Assembly (NCBI RefSeq): GCF_027580225.2
Contig: NC_073340.2
Location: 34,294,501-34,358,500 of the forward strand
Direction: 5' to 3'
DNA length: 64,000 nt
Source of the DNA: Misgurnus anguillicaudatus
Lineage: Eukaryota; Chordata; Actinopteri; Cypriniformes; Cobitidae
In this document: one piece after another, positions 22,201 to 31,830 of the stretch
How positions within the stretch are numbered: position 1 is the stretch's first letter
Layout of the letters: each line of letters starts with the position of its first letter
Translations under genes and position numbers: made by a program
Notes under the pieces: model-generated
The model's input: the letters and a program-made list of their open reading frames with translations, nothing else
What the model was told of the DNA's origin: nothing
Database searches by the model: none

Positions 22201-23449
22201 AGTTGCACTTAATCTAGAAAAATTTTAGGAACTCATGTTATTAAAGCACAACCGTTTCATTTGAAATAGAGGTCTAAAGCAAATGCCGCAGGTGAACTTC
22301 GGGTGTGTACGAATTCACTCTTGCTAGTTTAACGACAAAAAAAAACATTCAATGCGCCATGGGCATGGTGAAAAAGGATTGAACCTATTCTTTAATGAAT
22401 CAGAGTTTCATCTCCAATTCTATTAAACATCTTGAACCATGACGGATTCGCTACACGGTGGAACATGCAAGATTGAACGCTTCTACAGATACAGTTTTAT
22501 CTAGAGATAAAACGGTTCATTCGTCATTACTGCAAATAGGTCATTCTGATTCATGCAGTTCATAAGACACAAATGTAACATTTGGCACAGTTTAAGTACA
22601 GTACAGTACAGTTTTCTGTCAGTGTGTTTTGTCTATTATTTACCCAACATGGCTTAAAAATAACCCATTGCACTGGGTAAAAGATGGGGTCCATTATCTT
22701 CAAGGTTTTACTTTACCCTTTCAGATCAGATCAACCATGACATACAAAAGAAGGTGGCAAAGATTTAGAATTATGTCTCTAGTAAACAGACAAACTATTT
22801 ACACATCAGTACCAAAATACTGGTCAGTTTTGGGACGTATGGTTCAGGTTTCTGTCTGATTCTGGAATTATATAACATACCAGTTGTAGTTGTAGCAGAT
22901 GTTGTGAAGGGTGCTGAAAGAATAAACACATACAATCATAATTAAAGACCATTTGAAAACTTGACAAGCTCAATGTGTGATCCAATTCACAAACTTTGAA
23001 TTTGACAGTGTACAAAATGAGTAATCGATATTTCTGGTATGTTTCCGGAATGTGAATGATAGCACATTTGACATTATTTTTGATCAACTCTTAGATGTGA
23101 ACTCATAGATTTTTTAAAGGTCTATCATTGCCTGTTGTTGTTGGTGGATATGTTGTTGTTGTTGTTGGTGGTGGTGGTGTTGTTGTTGTTGTTGTTGGTG
23201 GATATGTTGTTGTTGGTGGTGTTGTTGTTGTTTGTGGTGTTGTTGTTGTTGGTAGTGTTGTTATTGTTGTTGGTAGTGCTGTTGTTGTTGTTGGTTGTGT
23301 TGTTGTTGCACTGACTATTAAAGAAAAACAGATGTGTTAATATTAATAGTCACATTAATACTGTTATTAAAACCTACATTGAAGATCTTACTTAGAGACA
23401 GAACTGATATGAACATCAGAAGATTTTGTGAAACTCCAATGAGTCCCAT
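13223..23449 (-). CDS. Gene A: secreted mucin-like protein with three NIDO modules
   Basis: A complete 20-exon gene of 815 codons plus stop. Exons in order: 23392-23449, 23132-23314, 22881-22913, 21145-21159, 20892-21019, 20489-20782, 20303-20398, 20084-20216, 19893-19910, 19619-19746, 18047-18340, 17836-17931, 17608-17740, 16016-16033, 15781-15908, 14015-14314, 13832-13927, 13606-13738, 13410-13492, 13223-13303. Phases join throughout without a stop. Residues 1-20 form a signal peptide and about 21-96 a Thr/Pro-rich mucin-like stretch. NIDO modules span about 97-313, 320-536 and 543-761, and a tail follows at 762-815. Each module shows FGR-x-Y-x-L-x-Y-VNNNGL, then LTRAT-x-DI and WVFVATWD, then ILMNYGD and GRWAF, the hallmarks of the nidogen/alpha-tectorin/SNED1/mucin-4 NIDO domain. 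No EGF, sushi, VWD or transmembrane segment is seen and no cysteine, so it is probably secreted; its partner is unknown. One intron uses a GC donor. The exon calls are strong; biological function is not established. Confidence 0.9.
14384..15708. mobile_element. Intronic DNA element with TTAA target duplication
   Basis: Ends 'AGCGCCAATATTATG' and 'CATAACATTGGCACT' are inverse copies, flanked by TTAA at 14380-14383 and 15709-15712. This suggests piggyBac or Kolobok type. Inside, segments around 15045-15115 and 15355-15430 are inverted copies of each other ('CACACAAAAATCGC' against 'GCGATTTTTGTGTG'). No transposase frame. It lies in the last long intron of gene A. Confidence 0.65.
16250..16520 (+). 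repeat. Tandem repeat, unit about 126-130 bp
   Basis: The motif 'AGTGGGG' followed by 'CC-x-AGCCTTAGTCAAAC' starts at about 16251, 16377 and 16508. Two full diverged units and part of a third are present, at the 5' end of the LINE-derived segment. Confidence 0.7.
16250..17276 (+). mobile_element. L2-type LINE 3' region
   Basis: It ends 'GAAAAGCGCTATATAAAT' followed by AAAATTGAATTGAA, the pentamer-type tail of fish L2/CR1 LINEs. A second copy is inverted at 29520-30430, with the tail expanded to an array. Bases 16250-16520 are 2-3 tandem copies of a unit of about 126-130 bases. No ORF2 is present, so this is either a heavily truncated copy or a non-autonomous LINE derivative. Confidence 0.7.
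18410..19560. mobile_element. Intronic DNA element, CTGGTTTCACA termini
   Basis: Termini 'CTGGTTTCACAAACAAAGCT' and 'CTTGTCTGTGAAACTAG' are inverse copies and each adjoins 'CTTAAG'-type sequence. The interior has no open transposase. A stretch around 19259-19420 with 'ACTGGTTCGGGAAC' looks like a second, nested short element. In a gene A intron. Confidence 0.55.
21666..21716 (-). pseudogene. Decayed Thr-rich exon of gene A
   Basis: This aligns with the Thr-rich exon position of gene B at 47564-47588 plus 49032-49048. A run of ACT/ACA codons is recognisable. The donor base pair has changed (CCGGTATG in gene B, CCATTATG here), and the usual 'TTTCAG' acceptor reads 'TTTCGG' 35 bases upstream. 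The gene A model skips it and stays in frame. Confidence 0.5.
22265..22500 (+). mobile_element. Decayed Harbinger-type fragment
   Basis: The order of motifs follows the element at 641 ('TTTGCTAATTTAACGA' there against 'TTGCTAGTTTAACGAC' here, then the 'GCGCCATGGGCATGGT' region), but it is much more diverged and lacks termini. Confidence 0.4.
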
Positions 23450-24640
23450 GATTGCAAAGCCAAAGATGAAACCACAATGTTCTGTAATCAAAAAGAGCTT
23501 TATTATTACTCTTGTTATGACTAATAATATTATATGTGAATTTATTCTTAATACGGTATCACTTTATAAGCCTTATTATTAAACATACAGCTCTGATTTT
23601 AAAACCTGATTGAATGAACTGCACTTAAAGCTGTTGCAACAATTGCACTGAATTTCATATAAACAAGTTTTTCTTGGCAACTGCAAACAGTCTAATGTTA
23701 CACATCTTTGAGTAGTCCTACGGTGTATTAATTGTTTATTTGGTTATTAATAAGAAATAAATGCAAAAATGTATTGAACATTGCTTTCTATCAAAATGCT
23801 TCTGCTCCTCTTGTAGAAAGCAGTTAATAATCACTTATTATATAATAATACATGTAAGTGAATAATATCATTTAATATAAAATAATATAAAATATAAACG
23901 TTCTTAAGACCAAGAGACATATAAGATATATAGAATAGATATATTTGACTCGACTTACCTCAAACAGGTTTATCCAACGTGCTCTTACACCTGTTGTGGG
24001 TTAAACTGCTGAGCATGAAGTCTGCTTTTAAAGGTTTCACAACCCCATAAATAAACCCTCCTCTATGAAATAGATGCAATTCTTTGATTTGCAAGTAGTT
24101 GTGCAAATAAAGCTTTGTATTGTAAATGCAAATTAATTTGCACAAAAACATTGTCTTATATGTGACCCCTAATTTTTTTTACTTTTTATGCACTTTATTT
24201 TGTTAAAGAAAGAATTGAAGGTTTTGCAGGTCAGGTATTCATCAAGCAAGCCTCGGGGGTGTTTTTTTTGTGGGAATTCCTCACACTAGCTCACGTAGAA
24301 AAGCATTGACAAAGACAAAAGAGGTTTGCAACTTAAATTATTTATGTCAGCACACAGTGAACACAATAGCAAAACAATTTGCAGAATGAGGATATAAATG
24401 GAGGCTTTCCCAGAACAACCTGACAATTCCTTACGGGATTACAAGTCCGTGATTTCATTTAAAGCCTATCAAATGAAATCAAAATAGTTAAGTTAGTTTA
24501 TTTATTTATTTGTTGCAGTTTTGCTCTTGAATTTATTACTAAGGAATGTGCTTGCAGAATTCAGATATGGATAAATATGATTTGATGTTATCTGCTCTTA
24601 ATTCGTATTTCTGTGCTTTCAGAATATGATATGAAAGAAA
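22620..24640 (-). repeat. Segmental duplication: gene A 5' region
   Basis: This block (intronic MITE remnant, Thr exons, signal-peptide exon, promoter, upstream flank) is collinear with 49790-51930 at gene B, including non-coding stretches such as 'GTCCATTATCTTCAAGG' and the upstream 'GGTTTTGCAGGTCA'. The whole 5' part of the gene was therefore duplicated together with about 600 bases upstream. Confidence 0.8.
23959..24034 (-). promoter_or_regulatory. Gene A promoter and non-coding first exon
   Basis: TATA-like 'CCTTTAAAAGC' on the minus strand (24024-24034) lies about 30 bases ahead of a first exon ending at 23959 before the donor 'GTAAGTCGAG'. The second exon starts at 23481 after 'TTTTTGATTACAG' and carries the ATG 32 bases in. 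No upstream ATG lies in that second exon. Confidence 0.65.
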
Positions 24641-24849
24641 ATGTATTTATTCTTTTTTTGTTAATCCATCAGAGTTTATGGTTTAAGGCAGAGCACATAT
24701 TTGTCCTTTAATTGATGTTTTTTTTTTTAATTATCACATCACAAACCATTCCACTGTTTTTATCTCGTTGTCTTATGAAAACATTCTCGTTGTTGGCCAG
24801 GAATTGATGCCAGATTAGCAAATACTTTCACTTTTAAAAATAATATGCT

Positions 24850-25056
24850 TATCACGCCATAGAGGAACTAGTTTTATTTGAATGGTTACATAAAAAATCT
24901 TAAACATTTAAAAAAACCTTCTTTAGATTATATAAAAAACATGAAAGTAATGGTTCTTCGAAGAAACTTTGACTGAATGGCTCTATGAGGAACCAAATAT
25001 TTTTCTTTGTGGAATCACTATGAAGAACCTTTTAAGCACCTTTACTTTTTAGTGTA
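24850..25056. mobile_element. Probable short MITE
   Basis: Repeated 'GAAGAACCTTTTAA' and 'GAGGAACCAAAT' motifs end in 'ACTTTTTAGTGTA'. Termini are not certain. The surrounding 24640-25320 holds no gene. Confidence 0.35.
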
Positions 25057-25320
25057 CACTGCCGGCAAATTGGCAGAGAATATACAGTATTCTGCTCTTT
25101 AAAGTCAATAACTGTATATGTTAGTGAGTTAAGAGTCTTAAACATTTTGTCAGAAAACCTGCTGTGTGCTCTCATCTGCTGGCAGACAGCCTCTAATCGG
25201 CTTTGAAAGAGTTAAGATGATATGTTTAATGTTGAGATTTTTTAGGACATATTCCAGAAACCCTAAAATTACAAAAAAAACTTAAAGACATGCATCATAT
25301 GTGAAAGAATCGTTACCTGG

Positions 25321-25855
25321 TATAGTTCAACCCTATATCACGACATTGCGTGACTATTTCACGCATGGACCAGCGTGACAATGTCACGCTTTGCCGCGTT
25401 TGAGCGTGTGCATGTCACGCTTTCTGTTTGTGTCGCTGTCACGTATTGGTTACTCAACTTTTTTGTCCTATTTTCAAACCATTGTCGCTTCGGTTTAGGG
25501 TTAGATTTGGTGCTTCTGTTATATGTCACTTTAAGTATTTGTCACTTTAAGTATTGGTTTATAAAATAAAAAGATACAATACTTATTCTTTTATATTTTC
25601 TAAACTTTAACCAATTGTCACCTGACGTTGGGGTTAGAGTTTGTTTAGGTAAGGGTGTCATTTTATGTAAATCTAACCCTAAACCGAAGCGACAATGGTA
25701 AGAAATTAGGACAAAAAAGTTGAGTAAGCAATACGTGACAGCGACACAAACAGAAAGCGTGACATGCACACGCTCAAACGCGGCAAAGCGTGACATTGTC
25801 ACGCTGGTCCATGCGTGAAATAGTCACGCAATTTCGTGATACTGGGTTGTATAGT
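25321..25855. mobile_element. Fold-back element 1 (CGTGACA arms)
   Basis: Arms of about 190 bases (25321-25512 and 25666-25855) are near-perfect inverse copies. The outer arms repeat 'GCGTGAC' or 'GTCACGC' many times. The inner arms hold 'TAACCCTAAACCGAAGCGAC' and 'AAGTTGAGTAA'. The centre has 'GTCACTTTAAGTATTGGTTT'. Short open frames in the arms mirror each other and are a by-product of the inverted repeat. The inner part and centre recur at 59410-59785. Confidence 0.85.
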
Positions 25856-26104
25856 TTGTACATTTGTATAATGGCAGTGCACTTTCACATGATATGAACA
25901 CGCATACCAAGTGACGTAACTACCTGTAAATGACTTTATCATGCATGTAGACAAATCCTTCATCTAGATAAAGAATTCCGACTAAAATAACAAAAAGGGA
26001 TTTCGGAAAATGAAGTAAGAGTGAAAAACAAAAAAAAATGTTCCTGCCTGGCTTACGTCCAGTAATATTTCAGTAAGTGCATTGTTTTTTTACTATTAAA
26101 CAGA

Positions 26105-26770
26105 GGTGGACAGTAGTAAAGTATTTTTTACCCAAGTAAACTTTTAGTGTTACTTTATCAGTGTTTTTCTTTGGAAAACATGCTTTACTACATTCTAAAG
26201 CATAATATTACACTTTTTACTCCATACTGTCAGGAACTGGAGGACGAATGAACCCAAACGCAAACGATGACGGGAGAACAGAAAAACACTTTATTTAACT
26301 AACATAAAACAAAAACCCACGAGGGGGAACACAACATGATATATAAGAATAGAACAAATACAAAATGAACCAGCACAGGAGAATGGACACAAAAAGATTA
26401 AATAATAAAAACTAAACAAGATAACAAGGAAAACAGGTGAGGGGAATGAATAAATGATTAAAATGAACGGAGAGAACAAGGGGGCGGAGACAAGAGACGA
26501 GACACCGATGGCACATGACTCGATACACAAGGTCATGAGACTTCACATAGAACATGGAACTGCCAGAACCCTGCCATCATGACAAGACATAATATAAAAC
26601 AAGACTCTATGGCAGGATACTGATACTGTACAAACAAAGTTTTGTTTTACATTTAGGTACATTAAAAATCTAAAGCTTTTTTACTTTTACTTAAGCAAAA
26701 GGTCTACTTACTTTTACTTGAGTTAAAGTAAAAACGATTTTTAAAATAATTGGGTATTAATTAAAATATT
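26105..26770. mobile_element. ACTTTTACTT MITE split by a CTGTCAG repeat
   Basis: The left part 'AGAGGTGGACAGTAGTAAAG' and the right part 'TACTTTTACTTGAGTTAAAG' belong to a common fish MITE (compare 39560-39735 and 60775-60965). Between 26226 and 26640 lies an inverted relative of the repeat at 326-1335, bounded by 'ACTGTCAGGAACTGG' and 'GGCAGGATACTGATACTGTA'. Confidence 0.55.
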
Positions 26771-26771
26771 G

Positions 26772-26945
26772 GGCCAGATTTACTAAACGGGGCAAATTTA
26801 CGTTAGAGCGCAATTCCAAAAAAGCGCCCATGGGAGTGGTCATATCTGCGGGTTACTTACTAAAAAAGACACAAATTAACACAGGTGCAACATTTGATTT
26901 CCATAATGACCAATCTAAGAGCAAATAAGTTCAGGGTCACAAATA
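26772..26945 (+). mobile_element. Left end of a GGGCCAGATTTACTAA element
   Basis: 'GGGCCAGATTTACTAAAC' followed by GCGC-rich sequence looks like a PIF/Harbinger-type terminus. No matching right end is certain; 'AACATTAGTAAATCACA' near 28827 may be its remnant. Confidence 0.35.
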
Positions 26946-27562
26946 AGCAGAGCTGATCTTGAATTCAACACCACGGACATTGCAGCGGAAAATTCGGGTT
27001 GCAAAAATCCAAGCAAACAAAGCCACAGTAGCTACACTGAAAAGATCCGGAGGACAAAAAAATGTATGGTTTGAAACGTCTGGTATTGTGTGACTTCTAG
27101 TAACTGCTCTTTTATTTACTTCAGCAAATGACAAATAACATGGCTTGGCAAATAATATTTTTGAATAGTATGTTCATCTGGCATTTTATATAAACTGTTA
27201 CATGTTAAAATAATCCTCTGCATTGTATCACGGGCTCTCTGATCTCTGTGATCCCACTGCGCAATGTGACGTCGGAGTGACGACTTTTTCATGTAATTTT
27301 TGGACGTCCAAATTCGGTCCATCGAAGGGGTTGTTTTGTAACGCCAGGTCGCATTCATTTCTGTGGGTCCACCATGTAAGGGTATAAAGTGAAAGAGACA
27401 TGATTGTCTCTGCATTTCACCCATCCACTGCAAGTCATGAAGACACAGACAAATACTGGGCAACTATCACTGCAACACCGAAACACTTAATCACTTCCTG
27501 CCAGCTGTGGGAATTGAACCAGCAACCTTTGGTTTACAAACAAGTTTCTCTAACCAATCGAC
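26946..27562. other. No gene seen
   Basis: No supported coding region. Short frames here lack motifs and splice context. Confidence 0.4.
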
Positions 27563-27764
27563 CAATGGTTCCTAATTCCAGTCCTCGGGACCCCCCTCCC
27601 AGAAAGTTTTAGATGTCTCCTTATATGAAACACCTGATTTCATTTATCAGGCTTCTTAATTAACACACCAACAACCTGATGAACTGAATCATGTGTTTTT
27701 ATATATGGAGGCATCTTAAACATTCTGGGAGGGGGGTCCTGAGGACTGGAATTGAGAACCACTG
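27563..27764. mobile_element. MITE, CA(G/A)TGGTTC…CCAGTCCTC termini
   Basis: Arms 'CAATGGTTCCTAATTCCAGT' plus 'CCTCGGGACCCCCCTCCCAG' and their inverse near 27725-27764 flank an AT-rich middle. A common fish non-autonomous DNA element. Confidence 0.75.
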
Positions 27765-28153
27765 CACTAGACCACCAATATTTTAAATGGATGACTGTTT
27801 CACCAATCACTATTACATCAGTCTTTAGTGACTCTATACACTTTTTACAATAAATTTGTGTTGTTGTTTTTTTTCATTTCAAATTGTTAGTATGGTCATA
27901 TACTTTTAATATAATTAACTATTTACAGCTTTTTTATTGTAAATTCAGATGACTTTTTACGTGATTCAAGAATTTTTTATAGGCTATTCATATGTATAAT
28001 GTATTAATTATGTTAATACAACAATGCGGATATTTGTAAATAAATACATACAGGCCTAATCATGTAATACATATAGGTCATAGACGTCCAAATGACTTCC
28101 AAAAAATTACCCAGTTCAAATGTCAAATGTTGACTGTAAATATGACGTCCAAG

Positions 28154-28575
28154 TAGGGCTGGGTATTGGCAAGGGCCTCACGGTACGATACATGTGTCAT
28201 GATACAATGTATCACAATACGATACGGTATGTTGCGTGTTACGGTACATTGTAATTCTTTTTTATCAAAAATAACACAAATATAGCTGAACTTTTTTTAA
28301 AGCCAAAGTGCTTCCACACGTCGGCTTTGAAAGCTGCAGGTGTTATTAAAATTTCTGCTATTGTCTCACTCCCGCTAACTTCAGAGACATTGGTCGAATG
28401 GCTGTATATGACAGACAGACAACTACATCAGCGGCGGAGGAGGTCGTTTGACGCACACAGAAAGATTTGATGGGGATTTAAAATTATCGATAGTAGAGAT
28501 TGAAATATCGATAAACTATCGGGGGGGGGGGGGTGTATTACGATAGTTAGCTGTATCTATATTTTTGCAGCCCTA
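28154..28575. mobile_element. hAT-type element, TAGGGCTG(…)CAGCCCTA
   Basis: Ends 'TAGGGCTGGG' and 'TTGCAGCCCTA' flank 422 bases. The 8-bp duplication is CGTCCAAG at 28146 and CATCCAAG at 28576. The interior has 'CGATAC' repeats, a 13-G run (28521-28533) and no coding sequence. Confidence 0.8.
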
Positions 28576-29090
28576 CATCCAAGTAGGGTCATTTTTGGAT
28601 GTCCAAATAGTGGACCTAGTTTGGACATCGAATAGCTGTCCAGAATTGGTCATGGACCGACAGACCCAATATAGACATGATCTGCACATCTATCCAATGT
28701 CCAGTGTTTTGTGGGATGCCTCTTTTTTAGCAATAATTGCAGCCATTTTAAGCACAAAATGATTTAAGACATGTTTTTTTTCAGCGTTAAATAATGACGC
28801 AAATAAGAGTCATATCACACGCGCAAACATTAGTAAATCACATTGCGTGAATTATTTAAATAATCTCCTCCAATAAGTTTTGCGATTGAAAGGAAAACTT
28901 CTAGAAATGCATATGCAACACGGTCAGTGGCAAAAATAACTAAACTACACCTTTTCGGCGCTATTATCCACTGCGTGCCATCTTGAGCTCAGATGGGTAA
29001 AACTTCCGGTGAGCCACTACAGCTAATAGTAGTCCTATTGTGAGGGATACAAGTCTGCCGTTTTGACTGGCATTTTAATGCTTATTATGA

Positions 29091-29260
29091 AATCCAGGAA
29101 GACCGGCAGAATTTGTGCAGTTAGGGGTTGCCATAATAGATGATACAAACGCAGTAAATCTTTACAAAACAGTTTTAACTATAATGCACGCACAAGAACT
29201 GAATGTTTATGTGGCGCACGTGCATCTATGAACTGTATCCACACATCCATCCAGTAAAAC
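29091..29260 (+). pseudogene. THAP-like zinc-finger start, one stop
   Basis: From the ATG at 29091 the frame reads MKSRKTGRICAVRGCHNR, a stop, then a basic stretch and ECLCG. The C-x4-C-H spacing followed by Cys-x-Cys resembles the start of THAP/C2CH fingers found in fish transposon proteins. Evidence is thin and nothing downstream supports a gene. Confidence 0.25.
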
Positions 29261-29518
29261 ATTTCATAGAAACTGACAGTAAACAATAAATACAATAATT
29301 ATTCAAAAACAACATATTATGCTGATAAAAATACGCTGATTTATTTATTCTGCTACTATATATTTTTACAAAAATGAGATTACAGTACAGAATATATAGC
29401 CTACGACATTGACTGTTTATAAATTAATGTTTATAATGGTTTCTGATGTGTTTACGCATACCATTACTTTTGTTATGTTTTAAATGATTTTTTAAGCAAA
29501 TAATTTCATAAGCTCATG

Positions 29519-29580
29519 TTCAATTCAATTCAATTCAATTCAATTCAATTCAAATCCAATTCAATTAAAATTCAATTCAA
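29519..29580. repeat. (TTCAA)n array at an L2 tail
   Basis: About eight TTCAA units, then diverged ones, continuous with the inverted L2 tail at its right. Confidence 0.9.
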
Positions 29581-30430
29581 TTTTATCTATATAGCGCTTT
29601 TCACAATAGTTTATTGTTTCAAAGCAGCTTTACATTAATAGAAACAGTGAAAAGCACAGAAAAGCGACAGATAGCACAACATAATACACGATAGCATAAG
29701 CAGTTAAATTTGCTGCGGCTATGACTCAACATTATAAGCGAGCGTATTACTAATGTAACGTCTAGAAGAGGAAGCTAAGTTAAGCCCAAGAAGGCAGCCT
29801 CCCCGGGTTAAAAAACCCCCTAGGAGAAAAAAACCCGGGCTTTTTAGCCGAGGAAATAAAAAAAGTCCTAGGAGGGAAAAACCCTTGGGAGATATATATA
29901 CATATATATACACATATTAACGGATAAGGAGATTAAGCGGAGATTAAGTGGAGATTAAGCGGGTTCTGACGGTGATCGTTGGTCAGGCATCAGCTGGGCA
30001 TCACATTGAAGGAGGGCCAGTAGATCAGAGGTGTGCCGACTTTCACATTTACCGGAACTGGGTCTGTTTGTCTCATTGTCCTCGGGGTTGAGGACGAGAC
30101 AGGGAGAGAAAAACAAAATCATATTAGCTTTGGGGCCGTTCACATGTAATGCAAGTGTCACACAGTGATGTGGTTTAAATCAGCTTAATTCCAGACAGGC
30201 TAACTATTGAGGCATAATTATATTATCCACAGTTGAGGATTTTGCAAATTGGGTGCCCAATGCGAAGGTATATATGGTAACTAAGGGTCACCTTCTGATC
30301 TTTAAGATAAAATGAAACCTGAAGGTCTGAAGCCCCACTGTCGTCGTTAATGCAGGTTCAGTGGCAAACGGGTCTATATTGCATACTATTTACAAGACCA
30401 TGAGAAAACGCCAACATCGCTACCTGACCA
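29520..30430 (-). mobile_element. L2-type LINE 3' region, inverted copy
   Basis: The inverse of 16380-17276 throughout, including 'AGCGCTTTTCACAATAG', the 'CCTAGGAGGGAAAAA' block and the 'GTTAATGCAGGTTCAGTGGC' unit. The pentamer tail is at the left. No ORF2. Confidence 0.75.
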
Positions 30431-30639
30431 TACATGTCTTATTTAATGTATAATATTTTCATAAAATGAAAACAATACTGAAAACATGTAATAGGAGTTT
30501 AATATGTTTATTATGGTTTGTTTAAATAACTTACATTCTGTTGAATGAGAAGCATAAGTTACTGCTGCTGTCGGATCGCGTGAAGCTTGATGTGAAGCCA
30601 TTAAACTCGATAAGTCGATTAAAAATTGCCGTTTAAAAA

Positions 30640-31360
30640 AAAAACCTCACACCAGGGACAGTTGTGACATCCCTGGTGAAAAACAAATATACTTTATTGT
30701 ATTTCAAGTATATTTAACTTTGCAATAGTACATTACAAATATACTTACAAAGAAATGTACTTTCTTTAAACATATTTAAAGTATGCTTACAACATATTTG
30801 CACATATTTTTTACAATTAAACTTTTAACATACTTCAAAATAATTATACTTTAGTATATTTTCTAAAAGTATACTTTAGAAAAATATACTTAAAGTTAAA
30901 GTTTTGTGCAATTTTTAAAGTATACTAAATCTAAACTTATTTTACAATGTATTTTAGGTATACTTTATCGGTATGCTTAAACTTATCATTATAATAATGC
31001 ACTGACAGTATATTTCTAAAATACATTATTTAGTATTCTTTAGAAACAGTATATTTTAAGCACATTTTGAAAGTATATGGGGTGTACAAATATATATTAT
31101 TTTATGGAGAAATAACGCGGCCTTAAAATTACGAGAGAGCAGTATGTTCAGTTACATTTTATATTGTAGATGTATACATTTGTAATATACTATTAACATA
31201 ATAAGGTACACTTTAACTTCACTATAGTCAAGCATTGGATAAACCAATTAACTGTGTTTTACCACAAAATAACCATGGTTTTGCTAATAATAATCAATAC
31301 ACAAAAAAACATGGTTACTAACTTTTACCACAAAAAAAATTGTTAATTTTCGTAAGGGGA
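30640..31360. repeat. AT-rich palindromic repeats and an ACCATGG MITE
   Basis: Bases 30680-31080 are crowded with 'AAGTATACTT'-type motifs in both orientations. Bases 31220-31360 carry 'AACCATGGTTTTGCTAATA', a MITE also present at 17310-17457 and 58935-59045. No gene. Confidence 0.5.
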
Positions 31361-31394
31361 ATATGAGTGTTTGCTTTTTAATAGTTTTTATGTC

Positions 31395-31830
31395 AATTCA
31401 ACCCATTCTCACTCCCCAAGACGTCAAAATCTGAAGCATGTTCAAACGCCTTCAGCGTCAGTATGAAGACGCGAAGGGTGCCCCTATGCGTCACTATGGG
31501 AACTCCGTTGCTTTCATGCTAATCCCTCAGCGTCGGATTTCATGCTAACCCCAAGCGACAATGGTTTAAAAATTGGAAAAAAAAATGAGTAGTTACCGTC
31601 CAGAAGCAGCATGATCCTACCGATCGTCGCATAACGTAACGGCATCACCTTCGGGGATTCCCTTTCGTCTATATCCGGCGCTGAGGGATTAGCATGAAAG
31701 CAACGGAGTTCCCATTTCGTCGATATAGTGACGCATAGGGGCACCCTTCGTGTCTTCATACTGACGCTGAAGCCGTTTGAACATGCTTCAGATTTTGACG
31801 CCTTGGGAAGTGAGAATGTGTTGGTCAATT
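31395..31830. mobile_element. Fold-back element 2 (GCGTC arms)
   Basis: Inverse arms start 'ACCCATTCTCACTCCCCAAG' and share 'TTCAAACG', 'GGGTGCCCCTATGCGTCACT' and 'CATGCTAATCCCTCAGCG'. The arms are rich in GCGTC/GACGC. The off-centre core 'CCAAGCGACAATGGTTTAAA' to 'ATGAGTAGTTAC' matches the core of fold-back elements 1 and 3. The two arms differ by an internal deletion. Confidence 0.75.

Noticed and set aside
23128..23340. Val/Gly-rich plus-strand frame and its equivalent at 50434-50619
   Set aside because: These are the antisense of the Thr/Pro-rich mucin exons.
25375..25802. Matching frames (MTMSRFAAFERVHVTLSV…) on both strands
   Set aside because: Identical because the element is an inverted repeat; no evidence that either is expressed.
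29719..30161. Frames such as …SPKGFSLLGLFLFPRL… on the minus strand, also found at 16936-17130
   Set aside because: Both copies are the L2-type LINE 3' region; no conserved start and no domain.
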